Assembly (NCBI GenBank): GCA_947247005.1 | Contig: OX365949.1 | Location: 9,000,001-9,064,000, forward strand | Direction of reading: 5' to 3' | Source: Spisula solida | Taxonomy: Eukaryota; Mollusca; Bivalvia; Venerida; Mactridae | Length of the DNA stretch: 64,000 nucleotides | Part shown: in pieces, positions 1 through 12,038 of the stretch | Numbering within the stretch: the stretch's first letter is position 1 | Layout of the letters: each line of letters begins with the position of its first letter | Made by a program: the position numbers and the translations under genes | Notes under the pieces: generated by a model | What the model saw: only the letters and a program-made list of their open reading frames with translations | Told to the model about the DNA's origin: nothing | The model's database searches: none

Positions 1-173
1 CTGAACCGAAACAAACACGTATAATCTTCTTTAAAAATGTGGAGCATAGGTACTCTCGTGCATTCAGTATCCACCTATCGCAATTATACGGAGATGACTT
101 TCTCTTGAGTTTATTTAGCATGGACACCTTAGTACAGTTTAGTCTGAAAATGTGCCAAGAATATATGCAAGAT

Positions 174-314
174 GTGTGCAATTTTATACATTCATCACTA
201 CATCATGTATTTACTTACAATGCCTAATATAATAATGCCTTATGCGTGCAATTTTATACATTCATCACTACCACACGTATTTACTTATAATGCCTAATAT
301 AATAATGCCTTATG
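174..314. repeat. 70-bp tandem duplication
   Basis: Two head-to-tail copies of a 70-bp unit starting 'tgcaattttatac' (177 and 247) and ending 'aatgccttatg'. The copies differ at only a few positions, so the duplication is recent. Confidence 0.85.
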
Positions 315-1248
315 TATTTTTTTAACTGTTGTATTGAAAAATTGTAACTGAATTGTATAACTTCATTATAATTAATGTTTTACATTTCGTTTCGGTAAGA
401 CAATAAGAAAATGAATCATTTCTGCAATTGTTAAAATGCTTAGACATATATGTGTGTCTGTGATGAGTATACTATTTAACATTACATTAATAATTATTTA
501 TATCCACATTGTTCATTCTTGCATTTCGTTTCGGTAAGATTATATACTATAATGTTGCATTCATCTGTATGTGATTTTCTTTTACGAACTCATAACATAT
601 ATATCACTCATGACTGTAAATATGCATTTTATTATGTGAATTTGTTACTTCGCACTTGTATTATCATGTAAAATCATATACCACAGTCATGGTATTATGT
701 TAAATCACTGAAAAGTGGAAATAAAGAGTATAATATAATATGACAACAAAGGACTATTTATTGGTTAAGTGTTGCATGATGCATATTTAGATCTAAGTGG
801 CAAAATTAAGCTATTTACAGTAAAACCTCAATAATGAAATTCCTTCTTTGGACTGTAAAAAACTTATCTCAATAATGTTGAGTGATTGCATCATTCTATC
901 AAAGAGCAAACAGATGAAAACGGAACGAAAAATGGTTAATTCTGAGTCAATCTTGTTAAAGAGGTGGTCTTTATATAGGTACAATTTCACTGTAAATTTG
1001 AGGTTGAATAATGTGCAAGTCAGTGGACAGAAAGTAGTGGTCTTTATTTTGAGGTGGTCTTGGAGGTGAGGTCTTAATTTGTAAATTATGGGTTGTGTTA
1101 GTATGAAAGTCATTTACTTCAATCACCTGCAGACACCATTGGAACCCCTACAATTTGTTTTAATCGTTTAGTTGGTTTTAAGTCCTACTCTGTGGAAATG
1201 ATGTCTTAGAAGAGAGGGGTAATCTGCACGTAATTATTGAAGACACAA

Positions 1249-1433
1249 TAGTACAGAACAACCTCTGTAGAGTGAGACCCTTTGTGGGCTGCAAATATTG
1301 GTCAGTGTTTAGAAGTTGTTGCCCTACAGAATTTACAAAATTATATACATGTAATAACTTCAAATAACTTTGAAGGTTGTGTTATACAGAGGTTGTTGCA
1401 CTACATATGTCCCCTAGAGAGGTCGTACTGTAG
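1249..1433. repeat. MITE-like element with cctct/agagg ends
   Basis: The left end reads 'gtacagaacaacctct' and the right end reads 'agagaggtcgtactgta', an imperfect inverted pair. A similar structure occurs at about 42176-42350. This fits a short non-autonomous inverted-repeat element; no transposase is present. Confidence 0.4.
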
Positions 1434-2040
1434 TCATAGAAGCTACCACGGCATTCACCCTATACTGATAATGTTGTCAGCACTCAGCAGAGATGTTGGC
1501 AATACCTTAATTTGTTAATTATCTATCAAAATTGTTGTCTGAGATTATGACAGTAATTATGAACAAATGTAGAAAGGTTTGGTATACATGTACATGTATT
1601 CTAATAAGTCCAATTAGTTACTTGTTTAAAATATAGTATTGTTATAATATAGACTAAACTAAGCTTGGTATCAAAAATGTTTGGCATCCATATTTTCTGT
1701 GCTAAATGCATGTATACGTTATTATAGCTATGCTCAATTATTTTGCTTGGCCTACTATAGTATATAGCAATCTATTGTTATATATACCACAGCAAAGTGT
1801 TGTATACGGGATTTATTCAACACTTTTTCTCCATGCTGATTGGCTAGCTACTGAGATCTATAGTCTAAGATATGTTATCTTTGTTAAAAAGCTAGTTTTA
1901 TCGTCGGTGAAAATCAACATTTATTTTTATTGTACAAATGATAAATAGAATAGTTAAATAGAGCGTGGATAATTGCTCGATCCTTCGTAACTCATGAATC
2001 AACTAAAATTAACATACGGGGTATTGAAATACATGTGTCT

Positions 2041-2100
2041 CCGTATCTCAGTGGTAAGCGCGCTTGCCGTCTAATCTGGTGATCCGGGTTTAAATACGGG
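2041..2100 (+). repeat. tRNA-like sequence (SINE head or tRNA pseudogene)
   Basis: It contains an A-box-like 'tcagtggtaagcgcgc' and a B-box-like 'gggtttaaat' with tRNA-like spacing, but no foldable acceptor stem closing both ends. A tRNA-derived SINE head is more likely than a working tRNA gene. Confidence 0.4.
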
Positions 2101-2563
2101 AAGGGGACTGTAGGCACTCATATGTCTGCTATATTTCAGCAGAAAGCTGTCTGGAAAATACAGGCTGGTTGCATGTAAGACAACTGGTATTTCCGGCTTT
2201 ATTGCACTAATGATTGTCTACTTATTTACGATTGAAGTACATGTAGTTCAAATCACATTTCATGATCTTCAGTTTAGTTACCCGAGTTCAAGAAGCCAGG
2301 TGTTACTGACAAACAAGCTATTCTTCTACAACCATTCTCGTTCACGAGAGTATTCTTCGTCCGGTAGTCTGGGAACTTGACTAACCACTGATGTATGAGA
2401 ATGTTTACAATCGATGTAATCAATAAATTAGCGTACTAGGGATACTGTAAACCAAGAAACTATTTCGGGCGATTTAAGTTCGCGGAGTTGGCGAGTGGTT
2501 GTTACGATGTCAATTTGCAAAGAAACATCATCACCATAATCAGCAGCAGAAAGATAATATTAA

Positions 2564-2650
2564 GTCGGACAGGGACGGCAGCACTCAACTTAACCAGCCG
2601 AGCACTGGAAGACATAAACACATAAAAGGCACAATGCCCAACACCCAACC
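2564..2650 (+). repeat. Dispersed repeat, copy 1 of 5
   Basis: Core 'ggacaggga...gcactcaact...gagcac...cacaatgcccaacac'. Related copies are at 10149-10252, 12449-12526, 16811-16893 and 17151-17243, all in the same orientation and all around the PMT pair. No coding potential was seen. Confidence 0.6.
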
Positions 2651-2845
2651 GAACGAAAAAACGATCCACACAAGTCCCAGCTGCCAAAGAGCTGAATGTA
2701 CGGCTCTGACGGAACTCAGAATACATGACATCTGAGTCCATTGGAGCGTTACGTCGGTTTCAGTTCCGTCAGAGCCATATACAACAGTGCAATCAATAAT
2801 GTTCAAAATAATCTCAGGGCAGTCTTCTCCAACACCGTGTTACCG

Positions 2846-2915
2846 TCATGGAGAAGATAATCACTTTGCTACTAACCAAGAGGTCCCTGGTTCGATTCTC
2901 TTGGTAATTTCTGGA
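2846..2915 (+). repeat. tRNA-like sequence with B box
   Basis: A 'ccctggttcgattctcttgg' block resembles a tRNA B box plus T-arm. The 5' half is degenerate. Probably a tRNA-derived SINE head. Confidence 0.35.
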
Positions 2916-3272
2916 GGCTTTTCAGTTTTTCCCATCGAATAGAGATGAACTGGTTGGTAAACCAAATATAGTCTCGTGTAGGCCCTTATATCGGTTCTGC
3001 ACACCGTGCACGTAAAATAACGTAAATGAACCAAGAAGTCTGTCTAGAATATCACACCCGGATTCCTGATATTACATCACATCCTTGCCTCGTGTTCTTG
3101 ATGTCTCATTGGAAATAAGTACTTGTACTTTTATGGTTATCATTGACCAAAAGGTTTTAATATAGACTTACACTACGTACCGTCACCACCATCCAGGAAC
3201 ACTATATATACGTATTTCTGTAAATATAGGATCCCTGTCACCATCTTATACAATCTTGTATTACAACTCCAG

Positions 3273-6200
3273 GTGCACGGGAAGCTATGACCGGATACTG
3301 GAACAGATATTCGGACGAGGCAACCATAAAAAATATGATGCTTGACAAAGACGCGGACAAATTAAATAAACATGAAAAACCAGAGATTCTTTCATATCTC
3401 CCATCATTCGACAACAAGGATGTGGTTGAGCTCGGGGCTGGTATTGGGTATGTGTTTTCTTGTTCTTATATTCTTTTAATGCCTTTCGTGTTCTACTGTT
3501 TCTGTCGCTGCACCTAATTTTGTATTTCCACATGGATTATTAGAAAAGGTGCTAGATCTGTTTTTTAAGTTTTTACAACCTCGTAAACAAGAATAACTTT
3601 CAATACAAACTTTCAAACTGAAATAATGAATCCAAAGTTACCATACCTCACTATTCGTCTGTTTCTAATGGCTAGCAATTCGTACATTATTCTTTTTGTG
3701 TCTTCGGTCAGTGCTCTACTGTTTCTGTTGAGTGTTGCTTTCCCTGTCTGATTTGTTATTATATGTTACGCAGTGGAGTTGATTTATTTGAAACATCTGC
3801 TATGAATTCATGATTATTCCTAATCTTCGCGCATATGATGACGTGCTTAGTTCTTTCGATACAATGAGTTCCCAACGAACATGATTGTTTCGCAGCATGT
3901 CAGGGAATTAGAAAATATCCTTTCTTTATAACACAGTAGGTATAGTACAATACTAAGTACCCGAAGTTCTGTTGAAGACCCAGGCGGATTTTGATTTTCC
4001 TTTGTTTTGGAGATTTTTCTCCACTGTCTACATGTATTTTAACAATGTATTAGTTTGCACCTCATTGTGCCCATTCAAACTCAACTTCTGGTGTACTGGG
4101 TACTGTTTTATCAAAGCACTTACGAAATCGTAAACTTACGATCAATTTTAAATTATTTATAATTCTTTTACAACTATTTGGTTAGGTAAATGGAGCTGTA
4201 TTACAAGTAATAATTCAAGCAATGAATTCCTACAAACCATATCAGTCACCAATGAGCAGTCGATAAAGAACTATAAAGAATTAAAATTTGGACGTAAGTT
4301 TACGATTTTCGTAGGTGCTTTAATAAAACAGTACCCTGGTGTTTAGACAAAGTATATCCGTTGTTTTCTATCCATGTACGTTCAATATTATTTCAGGCGA
4401 TTCACCAGTGAATTTGCAGTAAAGGCGAAGAGCGTTATTGCTGTAGACTTTGTGGACAATTTTATAGCCGAAAATAGAAAGAACAACTCCCAGTTCACCA
4501 ACATTGACTTCAAATGTGCCGATGTCACTCAACTTGCACTTACAGAAAACAGGTATTATTTCATTAATTCAAAAAGACGCAGGGATCGGTAGGGTTCAGG
4601 TATAATTTGGGTAAAACTTGAAAGGGGTCCGTATTTTTTTGAAAACGTTTGGAAGTTTAAGCTTAGTAACTGTTACCGGTGGTATACATCAACTAATCTT
4701 GTGTCGCTTGTAAAACAAGTAAACTTGAATTGTAAAAATCACAGAAGAGTCTTAGTCATAGCGGGATTCGAACGTAAGACATTTCGATGTCTTGACAGTA
4801 CTATATTCCAACAATACAATGCCTCACTTATTAGTTAATGTGTAACACAGACGTGTAATATCTCCGCTAGAATATCCAGAAATGAGACAGTGTTTTAGGA
4901 GTATTGTCCCTTGGTTATCAAGCCTGAGAGTTTAAATTAGATTTTTCATTATGCCCATATGACCCTTATTAGACCAGGAAGGAAGAATTTTGCGAATTTC
5001 TTTGAACAAGACTTACTTTTGGAAGGTATAAGAGTTTTCACCACTTCTATATTCAAAATCTGCAATAGCGTGTCGAATCAAAACAGGCTTTTAACAACAT
5101 GATATGTATAAACGCCGTCTACGCCTGCAAGTTAAATTACATTTCCAGGTGTTCTTCATCAAGATAATTCTTAAAGAGAGAACAATGATGTTGTGGTATT
5201 TACCTGCTTCAACTTTGTATAGAAACCTTGTTATTATTTGTACACATATACCCGCTGAAATTAGTTTTTCCATACCTATCATTTGTGCGTCCGCCACTCA
5301 CATTATCTTACTTTCATTTGTAATGCACCAGTCAATTACGACGCACTCCACTCCAGCGTGGATTTTACTTTTGATTTTTCAAACCCTGGGTAAATCCTTG
5401 CCCCCAAAAGACCATACAGATGGTAAAAAAAACCGTGAAGTGCCCGCCCTAAACAAGTCATCGTGTCTATATTTCCCCGCTATTGTTGCGCGAAATAAAA
5501 AGCCCCACACTCTACCGACAGCGCTGCGACATCGGAAAGGTAAAAAAACACGAGACTGTTCCCCCGCTATCACCCGTCCTTCCCCGGGGTTGAGGGGGGG
5601 GGGCGTTGTTTCAATCGACTGATGCATAAACACATAATATCATTTTACACTGTTCAAACTATTGCAGCTGCGATTTGGTGTTTACTAACTGGTTGTTGAT
5701 GTACCTAGAAGATCCAGAGGTACAGGACCTGGTTACAAGATCGTTGTCATGGTTACATGAAGGAGGATACCTTTTCATCCGCGAATCGTGTTTTGTTGCA
5801 GCTGCAGGTAATGTACTGTCCAGTTAGTATATGAATAAAGTGAGACAGTCACAATGTGTCCAGTTAGTATATGAATAGAGTGACACAGTCACAATGTATA
5901 AACGAGCCAACTTCCGGTTATCACAACTGGCATACACGTTGAATTGTATATATTCTTCCAATAAGTCATACAGTGATCGGAAATCACAGATGCTTTAACT
6001 CACAATCAGTCATACAAATTGAATTATGTAGTATCCCAATAAGCGATACAGTGATTTTTTATACGCTGTGGCAGTGATCAAGTCCACTTTTACGGTGTAA
6101 AACCAATTATAGAGGCTTATCCGGACATCTATAATTGCAATGCTAAATTAGAACGCTATGTATACTAATGAGGGAACTATACCATTCAAAATAAAAGGGG

Positions 6201-8859
6201 GGAGAGGAGCTTTTGTTTTATATAATAAAAGAGATACCCCAATCAATACTATAGTTGAACACCGGTTTTCACATCGTCTCGTTCGTCGAGTGGATAAACA
6301 TGCCGCTATTAAACCACTGATTTTGTTGAGATTGTGTTCAATCTCGCTACTGGTTCGACATCCATCCAAGTTACATAAATTTTTAAGTTTTATCTTTTTA
6401 CACGCCTTATTTTGTATTTGTAACTTGTATACTAAAAATATACACATAGTAAGGTATGTAGATATATTTGTGTGGTATATTTTCATTCTTTATCTATCAA
6501 GTTGTATCTTTTCAATTATTTTTTTATTTTTATCAACAGTACAATACTCATCAAATTATTATAATACGAGTATTTTCACTGCAACATAAAACATATTATT
6601 TGAAGTATCGATTCATTAAAGCAGTAGTATAATATGAGACTTTATAACATGGATTAAATTTTTTTTAAAAAATTGTGGGATCGAACCTTCAACTCAGAAT
6701 AAAATGGAAACTTATAGGAAGTGTGCGTATCCACTACACTACATCGCCTTGGATTTATGGGATGCGCTTTGAACACAATTTTATATCGAACTCACTTAAA
6801 GTTTACCTGTCCGACGAGTTTATGTTTATAACGATTCTTGTTTGACTCTGAACGCACTATAAATGGACAGTACATAATTATGATTATGGAAATAAATATG
6901 ACCTATCGTGGGGCGATTGTGGAAATTGTCGCGGGTTGAAGTTATATTGCCTGATGGGATAGGTGCCTGCGTAATCTTACGTACACTAATTGCGAATGAT
7001 CATTAACAAAACGATAATTAAACCTAAACAGTAAACAAATAATACTTACAGTTCAACATTTCCAGAGAGGCCATAATACATTTGTATGTCAAAGTTAATA
7101 TAATGTAGAGTAACAACGATTCTTCAAATTTGACATATTCAACGCAAGAACCGTGTAATATATTCATGCATAAAGGTTAAGATAACTATCAGTATCTCCT
7201 AACTATACATACATTTATACAGGAGGTCGAGCAAGTCCTGCCCGTCCAACGAAATACAGAGACCCAGCCGAATATACGGACATATTCACCAAAGCGAAAT
7301 TGATGAATGGTGACGAGGACACGTTTGGATATGATCTGATAATGTCAAGACCATTAAGTAGTTATGTTGAGGTATGTTATACATGATTGTATAATAATTT
7401 ATAGAATTATCAAACTGTCGCTCTTGTCGTGTGCAAATATCTACATTACCTTGAAATTATTTAGAACCAAACAGTAGTTTATTTGCCGAATAAATCATGT
7501 TTTTATTGACCGCTAACTCCCAGTGAACTGGTTTACATAGGACGCTGTGCAATGTTTACATGTTCGGCACCAAAACACGTGCCGCGCCAATAAAATGCCT
7601 ATTCAGTGCCAATAAAATACAAGTCTGGTGCCAATAAAACAGCAGGTGCGTTCCCAAAAATGCATGTGAGGTGTCAATAAAAATGCATATACGTATATAT
7701 CGCCAAAATGCTTGTGAATGGTGCTTTAAAAATGAATGTGCGGCTCCAAAATGCATGTGCGGTGCCAATAAAAATTTGGTATGCCAAAAATTGCTTGTGT
7801 GGTTTATGTTCCAATAAAAATGCATGCGAGTCGCCAAAACCCATATGCGTTGTCAATAAAAATGCATGTTTGGTGCCAATATAACGGCATGTGCGACTCT
7901 CCAAATTGCATGTGCGTAGTCGATAAAAATGCATGTGAGCTGCCCAGAATGGACGTGCAGTGCCAGTAGAACTGCATTTGCGGTGTCAATAAATATCCAT
8001 GAGCGTTGTCAATAAATACATGTGCGGTGCCAGGAATGCATGTGCGATTCCACTAAAACTGATGTGTGGTGTCAATAAACAGCATGTACGGGCCCAATAA
8101 AAATACATATTAGGTGCCAAAAATACATGCGCGGTGCTGATAAACTAAATATTCGGTGCCAAAATTTATATACAGTGTCGATAAAACTGCAAGTGCGGCG
8201 CTCCAAAAAAGAACGTTCAGTGCCAAAACTGCATGCTGTATGCCGATAAAAGTTGCTTGTGTAGTGTCGATAAAGATGCATGTGCGTCTCCAAAAAAGTA
8301 GCATACGCGGTGCAAAACATTTTTTGTGGTGCCAATCAAATGCATCTGTGACGTGAATAAAGATACATGTTCATGGAGATCTAAGGCTCCAGTAAAGATG
8401 ATATAATGTACCAGTATTGTCCTAGTGTGGTGCTCAACATCATCAAGTAACTCACGTCCTTGTAGTTATTTAGATGGACAATGGATAGCACGAGGGATGG
8501 CGTGTCGAAAAACATTAATATAAATTTCTTCACTTGTCTGTTGTTGAAGCTTTTGTAACTAAAGAGAGACAACTAATGATAGAATATGACAATATCATAC
8601 TGTATTCAATGCTCGTCATGCACTACCCGTCAATGGAATCCAACTATCTTTTCATTATACTTTTATTTCTCATTTTCTTGCGGTACAGCCATTTTGCACC
8701 ATATCTCTGATCCTGAACGATACCATTCGTTGATATAATGATCTCATTCGATACTTGTGTAATAATAATAAATACACAATTCTGTATATTTTCATTCAGA
8801 TAAAACAGAACGCACATCAAATTATATGGTTACTACAAAAAGTAAAACTGTTGGACTAG
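3273..8859 (+). CDS. PMT: Phosphoethanolamine N-methyltransferase-like, single (first) domain
   Basis: Five exons with GT-AG borders: 3273-3447, 4397-4552, 5668-5807, 7223-7371 and 8800-8859 (stop TAG 8857-8859). The frame is intact across all of them: 221 residues from the Met at 3287, which lies inside the first visible exon. That exon opens in phase 1, so a short upstream exon is expected but was not found. Visible SAM-methyltransferase motifs, numbered from that Met, are ELGAGIG (48-54), IAVDF, a [15 protein letters not shown] block (from 107) and [10 protein letters not shown]. These match the N-terminal domain of PMTs, which methylate phosphoethanolamine with SAM in the cytosol. Exons 1 and 2 have exactly the lengths of their minus-strand counterparts (175 and 156 nt). 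The protein ends just after IIWLLQK, where the two-domain paralogue continues into domain 2. The usual HQSGD after RESCF is replaced by VAAAG. It may be a real short enzyme or a truncated copy. Confidence 0.85.
4098..4336. mobile_element. Foldback MITE with gggtactg ends
   Basis: It begins 'gggtactgttttatcaaagc' and ends with the near-complement '...ataaaacagtaccc'. The arms continue inward through 'acttacgaaatcgtaaacttacg' and its complement. A related copy is at 54135-54372 and one arm is at about 21619. It lies in intron 1 of the single-domain PMT gene. Confidence 0.75.
4752..4832 (-). repeat. tRNA-like sequence on minus strand
   Basis: Read on the minus strand it ends with a B-box-like 'acgttcgaatcccgctatga'. 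The 5' half is weak. Probably a degraded tRNA-derived SINE in an intron of the PMT gene. Confidence 0.3.
5380..5620. other. GC-richer patch with open frames on both strands
   Basis: A patch clearly richer in G and C than its surroundings, ending in a run of nine G. Both strands are open for more than 80 codons, but neither translation resembles a known family to me and no splice context fits. It is more likely an inserted repeat than an exon. Confidence 0.3.
5818..5897. repeat. 40-bp tandem duplication
   Basis: Two head-to-tail 40-bp copies starting 'gtccagttagtatatgaata' at 5818 and 5858, 11 bp past the splice donor of exon 3 of the single-domain PMT gene. Confidence 0.85.
5955..6156. repeat. 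Relative of the 46-48 kb composite repeat
   Basis: 5955-6066 resembles the reverse complement of 47895-48006 (shared 'aataagtcatacagtgatcg' and 'agtatcccaataag'). 6070-6156 resembles 46940-47030 and 48448-48535 directly (shared 'ttacggtgtaaaaccaatta'). The same repeat family thus occurs in both the PMT and the RMDN1 introns, with its pieces in a different arrangement. Confidence 0.65.
6276..6367 (+). repeat. tRNA-like sequence
   Basis: The 5' part 'cgttcgtcgagtggataaac' resembles an A box, and 'actggttcgacatcc' resembles a B box with a long insert between. Probably a tRNA-derived SINE relic. Confidence 0.3.
6672..6748 (-). repeat. tRNA-like sequence on minus strand
   Basis: On the minus strand 'ggcgatgtagtgtagtggat' (A-box-like) is followed about 45 nt later by 'ggttcgatcccaca' (B box). 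Of the tRNA-like sequences in the window this has the best box spacing, but the anticodon arm is unclear. A SINE or tRNA pseudogene is likelier than a working tRNA. Confidence 0.4.
7566..8370. repeat. Degenerate minisatellite of about 25-35 bp units
   Basis: About 800 bp made of variable units built on 'ggtgccaataaaatgcatgtg' alternating with 'ggtgccaaaa', within the last intron of the single-domain PMT gene. Units have diverged in length and sequence, so the array is old. The open frames rich in Met-His-Phe-Tyr on the minus strand are by-products of the repeat. Confidence 0.8.
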
Positions 8860-9207
8860 ATACACATACGAAAACCGTGACGCCAGCTATTTAGAATAGT
8901 TACTGGGAATATTGCCTATTCAGCACCCCTAATAATAGACAGACCCGTCAGCGAAGCCAATGAAGAGAGCGAACAACACTTCTAACAATGTCTACGATTA
9001 CAACGGGATAGTTTAAACAAGGTTATTTATTCGATCTACTTGTTTGATATGTACCAAGAGCTTGATATAAGACAATCACTCATGTACGGAATTTGTCTTA
9101 TCCACTGCTAGATACATTTGTACGTAATTTTCACAAGTACATTGTCTTTATCATGGTCATAGTATATACACTGTTCAAAAACTTTGGATATATCTTTGCC
9201 AGGAAAG

Positions 9208-9309
9208 AATAAATATCAGCAAAACAAATGTATAAAATTGAAGGGACGGAGCCTAACGAATCTCCAAGGAACCACCAGGAATCTTAAAATCATTAACAGA
9301 TACAATAAA
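9208..9309 (+). other. Candidate polyadenylation signals of the single-domain PMT gene
   Basis: Two AATAAA hexamers (9208-9213 and 9304-9309) lie 350-450 bp after the TAG. In AT-rich DNA such hexamers are common, so this is only suggestive. Confidence 0.25.
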
Positions 9310-10148
9310 CACTGAATTGTGGGACTCGGTTGTTTCCTTGACTTTAAATATTACTACAGTAGCGCAATTGCAAATTCCTGCAATTTGTTTGAGCAGTGTA
9401 CTATTCCCTATATCGCGCCATGTTTCCATGGCTTATTGTCAAGTATTGTCAGGTATCCAGATACGCACCAGAACTTACCACTTTCTAATTATTACAGCTA
9501 TATTTTGTATATAAATGTAATAAAATACCATTGACTATTGCATATGTATTATTGTGATATGTCATATATGTGCGTATACATGTACCAGTATACATAATGG
9601 ACGATAATCACCGATATTAATAATTGACCAAATATATCGACACGTACAGCAGTTTCCATACATACATTATGCAGATTTTAATTGAGATATCTACATATCT
9701 TGATTACTAACAAGTAATTAGTTCAACGGTCTACTAGACGCTAATTGATAGACCACATGTGACTACAGCCGGTTTCAACTATTTTACTTTATGTGAACTT
9801 TAACAGTCGGATCAATACCAAGGCATTTTGTTTAACGAATGCTGTGTAAAACATGCGACGCGAAATTCTATTGTATAGTCAGGAGAAGAGCTAAATATGG
9901 TCGACATGTCATTTATGCTGTCATGATAAAATATATCAGCATCAAAGATGGACGAGGTTAACACTCAAAGTAATTGTATTACTAATCAGTAACTCCAACA
10001 CGGTCTTGTAAGTCTTGTAATTCGTTAAATGTTGCTAAATTTAATCAATCGAAAAGCCGATCTCATTCTTATTTCTAAACTAGCATTTCTATTTTTGAAG
10101 GCTCTTTTGCGACACGGCCCGTCTCAAAAAGACAAATCTTAGACTAAT

Positions 10149-10252
10149 CGGGCAGGGAATGCAGTACTAAACAGAAACAGCTGAGCACGAAAGGAACCGA
10201 AAGGAAAACCTAAAAAAAGAAAGTCACAGACCACAGGCACTCGCCACAATAC
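10149..10252 (+). repeat. Dispersed repeat, copy 2 of 5
   Basis: Shares 'acagaaacagctgagcacga' and 'cacagaccacaggc' with the other copies around the PMT genes. Confidence 0.6.
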
Positions 10253-12038
10253 CTATACTAACATTAAGCTGAACAATAAAAATAAAACTACAGATAACAA
10301 AGTCATTATATACGGTCATAAAGTGTTAAGCATAATGTTTTGTTGCTGTTTACATTTCTAATAGTTCTCAACAAAATGATAAGAAAGAATCAAACCGTCT
10401 TCTATGGTGATGTGATTTGAATGGCATCGAACGATAATTATTTAATTATTGGGTCATATTTGTGATATTTTTGTTAATACGATGAAATGTATTATGTGAA
10501 GCAGTTATGAAGGGTGTATTGCATGTTAAGTGTTGACTCCTATCTAAGGTGGCTCACGGTGTTGGTCGTTTAAAACAAAAATCACCCGAACGTTATGAAA
10601 AGTTGACAGTTACCTTGTCCCATAAATGGGAGTTTAACATGCTCAGACACAAAGTACTATTATTGTTCCCCATCATCAGAGGGTGTGTCATACACAAAAA
10701 TCCTGTTGTTACCTCAAAGGTTAAGGTTACACATGGTGTTTGAAGATACAAAAAGCCTTACCTGAATTTGTCCGGACCGTTACTTTGTTATCTACTGTAA
10801 CTTTTGTTATGCATTTTAAAATAGCTTTTCAAAGAAGAAGATTTTAATTTCGAAAGGGTAAATTATCCACACACAGATATAGAAGCTCCATCGACAACTG
10901 CATGTGGTGTTTACGCTTCAGTCTTGCAAGTAGTTGTTCTCGGGTGGGAGACTCGAAATGCTTGTATTACTTATAAATTACTACAACTAGGCTATTTATA
11001 TCCATAAACTTCTTAAAACTTCTGCGACAGGGTCTATCCTAGTCTGAATTTTATGGTGACGTGTTTTACAAAATTAGTCACTTTCATGACTGTAAAATGA
11101 TTTCTGGGTAGAGGGTGTTATCTTTTATTACCCCTCACTTTTTTCGTAATGTTAATTTCCCATAGACAAACAGGTAGTATTCTTACTATTACGATCAAGC
11201 GCATCAATATACCACGTGATTGAACATTTTTTTACTGTCAGTGATAGTACTTTTTTGACAGTACTTTTATGACAGTACTTTTTTGTCACGTGACATTTTC
11301 TTACTAAAACCAATATGGCGGCATGTCCACATGTGAGCCCGCTAAATTAAATTGCATAAAATGATTTCTTGGTTTACAGTAGATACTCGCAAATTTATAG
11401 TTCGCCACTATGCTTCCTATTTCAGCATGCAACGACAGGACAATATGTAGACTCTATGTATATGCCTAACATTAAGTATTTCTGGTCGGCAGGTATTGAT
11501 GCGTGTCTACTATGTACATTGTCTTTGTGGGCCTATACATATTTATAGAGGTATAAGGCAAACAAAACCATCAAACTGATAGGCCGGAAAGTGTACATGA
11601 CGCGGACATTTACACTATAACAACCGCTTTCGTGAGATCATTGTAATATGATGATAGCAAAGCATGAACACTCGTAAATATTACACATTTATCTTCATAT
11701 AAATTGCAAAAAATCTAAGCAAATCACAGTCTGATAGCCAGGCAAAGCTAAGTGCTTCTCTATAACATGTGTAGATAGAGCAATCTCGCTTTTATCCATA
11801 CATACTCTAACATATTTACTTATATTAGACTCTTCAATTTTCAGCAATAAAAGTGCATGTTTTGTATTGAGCATTTGTTAAATGTCCTTCACCAAATGAA
11901 GTATACAAGTATACATGTACAGGAATGGGTCATCACCGAACCACTACCAGGGTCTACAATCCTAACATCGTGTTTTGTTAACAAGTTTTGTTATGCAAAT
12001 ATGTCTTATACTATTATACGTAACAATGTCACTACTAG

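Larger units (their letters stand above)
1..3272. other. Gene-free upstream stretch with scattered repeats
   Basis: I see no convincing protein-coding exon here. Short open frames are not conserved-looking and lack splice context. The stretch holds a 70-bp tandem duplication (174-314), an element with 'cctct/agagg' ends (1249-1433), two tRNA-like sequences (2041-2100, 2846-2915), half of a 'ctgtaaacc' inverted-repeat element (about 2443-2490) and a copy of a dispersed 'acagcactcaact' repeat (2564-2650). The first exon of the plus-strand PMT gene should lie here or further upstream. It must end in splice phase 1, and I could not identify it. Confidence 0.6.
8860..12038. other. Gap between convergent PMT genes, no gene seen
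   Basis: I looked on the plus strand for counterparts of the domain-2 exons of the paralogue ([15 protein letters not shown] and WLKPGG blocks) and found none, so the single-domain gene does not resume here. Candidate poly(A) signals AATAAA lie at 9208-9213 and 9304-9309. A dispersed repeat copy is at 10149-10252. A short direct repeat of 'gacagtactttt' sits at about 11250-11292, and half of a 'tttacagta' inverted-repeat element at about 11361-11400. Confidence 0.6.

Noticed and set aside
2281..2300. First exon of the single-domain PMT ending at 'gaagccag|gtgtta'
   Set aside because: The in-frame ATG upstream gives a phase-2 end, while the next exon needs phase 1, and the peptide has no likeness to the paralogue's MSxTVxP start.
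5104..5622. 172-codon plus-strand open frame
   Set aside because: It lies within an intron of the single-domain PMT gene. It mixes AT-rich and GC-rich segments of different character, and the opposite strand is also open over the GC-rich part.
6672..6748. Functional tRNA gene
   Set aside because: A and B boxes are recognisable, but the acceptor stem and anticodon arm do not pair well by eye. The same applies to the other tRNA-like sequences.
7556..8335. Minus-strand frames rich in His, Phe and Tyr
   Set aside because: Translation of the AATAAA-rich minisatellite in the PMT intron; not protein-like outside the repeat.
8860..12038. Domain-2 exons of the plus-strand PMT
   Set aside because: No plus-strand frame with a GCGIGG, SRDxILH or WLKPGG motif was found, so the gene does seem to end at 8859.
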